This document shows positions 63,222 to 64,000 of a stretch of DNA of 64,000 nt, piece by piece. Below the pieces are notes generated by a model. It was not told the DNA's origin and searched no databases. It worked only from the letters and a program-made list of their open reading frames with translations. Location: positions 2,480,001-2,544,000 of the forward strand of contig NZ_CP037858.1 of the NCBI RefSeq assembly GCF_006974125.1, given 5' to 3'. Position numbers and translations under genes: made by a program. How positions within the stretch are numbered: the first letter of the stretch is position 1; each line of letters opens with the position of its first letter. The stretch is from Stenotrophomonas maltophilia. GTDB lineage: Bacteria > Pseudomonadota > Gammaproteobacteria > Xanthomonadales > Xanthomonadaceae.

Positions 63222-64000
63222 ATGAACTGGTTGAACGAGGTGCTGAACAACGACCCGAATCCTGTGGAAACCCAGGAGTGGATCGAGTCGTTGAAGGCCG
63301 TTATTGATGTCGAGGGCTCCGAGCGCGCGCATCAGCTGCTGGAAGGCATGGTGGAACTGACCCGTCGTTCGGGCGCCTACCTGCCGTTCTCTCCCACCAC
63401 CGAGTACGTCAACACCATCGAGCCGCAGCTCGAGGCCAAGAGCCCGGGCAATGCCGAGCTGGAATGGCGCATCCGTTCGATCATCCGCTGGAACGCGATG
63501 GCCACTGTGGTGCGCGCCAACCGCAAGCCGGGTGACCTGGGCGGCCACATCGCCTCGTTCGCCTCCGGCGCCACCCTGTACGACGTGGGCTTCAACCACT
63601 TCTGGCGCGCCCCGAGCGAAAACCACCCGGGCGACCTGCTGTTCATCCAGGGCCACAGCGCCCCGGGCATCTACGCGCGTTCCTTCCTGGAAGGCCGCAT
63701 CAGCGAAGAGCAGCTGGACAAGTTCCGCATGGAAGTGGACGGCGGTGGCCTGTCCTCGTACCCGCACCCGTGGCTGATGCCGGAATACTGGCAGACCCCG
63801 ACCGTGTCGATGGGCCTGGGCCCGCTGGCCGCCATCTACCAGGCGCAGTTCATGCGCTACCTGGAAAACCGTGGCCTGATCGAGAAGTCCGACCGCAAGG
63901 TGTGGTGCTTCATCGGCGACGGCGAGAGCGACGAACCGGAAACCCTGGGTGCCATCGCCCTGGCCGGCCGTGAAGGCCTGGACAACCTGATCTTCGTGGT
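63222..64000 (+). CDS. aceE: Pyruvate dehydrogenase E1 component, 5' part
   Basis: 259 codons to the window edge. Starts MNWLNEVLNNDPNPVETQEW, with the homodimeric E1 features FNHFWRAPSENHPGDLLFIQGHSAPGIYARSFLEGR and the thiamine-diphosphate motif start GDGESDEPE near residue 229. It decarboxylates pyruvate in the pyruvate dehydrogenase complex. The ATG at 63222 has GGGAG 6 bp upstream; the in-frame ATG at 63210 is unlikely. The rest lies outside the window. Confidence 0.97.
   Translation, partial: MNWLNEVLNNDPNPVETQEWIESLKAVIDVEGSERAHQLLEGMVELTRRSGAYLPFSPTTEYVNTIEPQLEAKSPGNAELEWRIRSIIRWNAMATVVRANRKPGDLGGHIASFASGATLYDVGFNHFWRAPSENHPGDLLFIQGHSAPGIYARSFLEGRISEEQLDKFRMEVDGGGLSSYPHPWLMPEYWQTPTVSMGLGPLAAIYQAQFMRYLENRGLIEKSDRKVWCFIGDGESDEPETLGAIALAGREGLDNLIFV

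Overview
The window looks like a chromosomal segment of a Stenotrophomonas (S. maltophilia complex) genome. The DNA is GC-rich. It is littered with short intergenic palindromes that begin GTAG or end CTAC, the SMAG repeats typical of that species. Gene content is Xanthomonadaceae-like: an aa3 oxidase assembly cluster, an Oar-like TonB receptor, a YqjI/YqjH pair and a short PutA. I saw no tRNA, rRNA, insertion sequence, prophage or CRISPR array. The assignment rests on recognition, not on a search.

Layout. 1-7.1 kb: end of a C-terminal processing protease, a rhomboid protease, a FadL-type porin, PnuC and PutA. 7.3-15.8 kb: a cytochrome c oxidase locus holding DUF2244, subunits II, I and III, CtaG, a small membrane protein, SURF1, an SCO-like protein and haem O/A synthases. 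16-24.6 kb: housekeeping and transport genes, including rpsU-yqeY-yihY-dnaG on the minus strand, tsaD, a lone HEPN/Abi-like gene and folB. 24.7-31.2 kb: an MscS-type channel, a GH3 glucosidase, lipoproteins and a PQQ-type sugar dehydrogenase.

31.3-44.1 kb is the most coherent accessory block. It has an amino-acid permease, an L,D-transpeptidase-fold protein, an RpiR/MurR-type regulator, an Ala-Glu epimerase and an SH3/NlpC-P60 endopeptidase. Divergent from these are a transglutaminase-like protein, a TonB receptor, a beta-lactamase-fold hydrolase and a VanX/DdpX dipeptidase. I infer a locus for capture and breakdown of peptidoglycan peptides. Between and behind these genes lie three copies of a structured element with a conserved core and covarying stems.

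44.6-64 kb: an EF-hand protein, a HAD hydrolase, an HglS/YdcJ oxygenase, a succinyl-CoA:acetate CoA-transferase, glnE, a queuosine-precursor transporter, a DUF2145 operon, an ELM1-like protein, a nitroreductase, a YceI lipoprotein, a seven-copy 90-bp tandem array of palindromes, a ferric-siderophore reductase with its PadR regulator, and the start of aceE.

The least explained material is non-coding: the structured elements (34.3, 44.1 and 44.4 kb), orphan terminators that imply unannotated small RNAs (24.1, 50.3 and 62.8 kb), and SMAG repeats that have become parts of genes.
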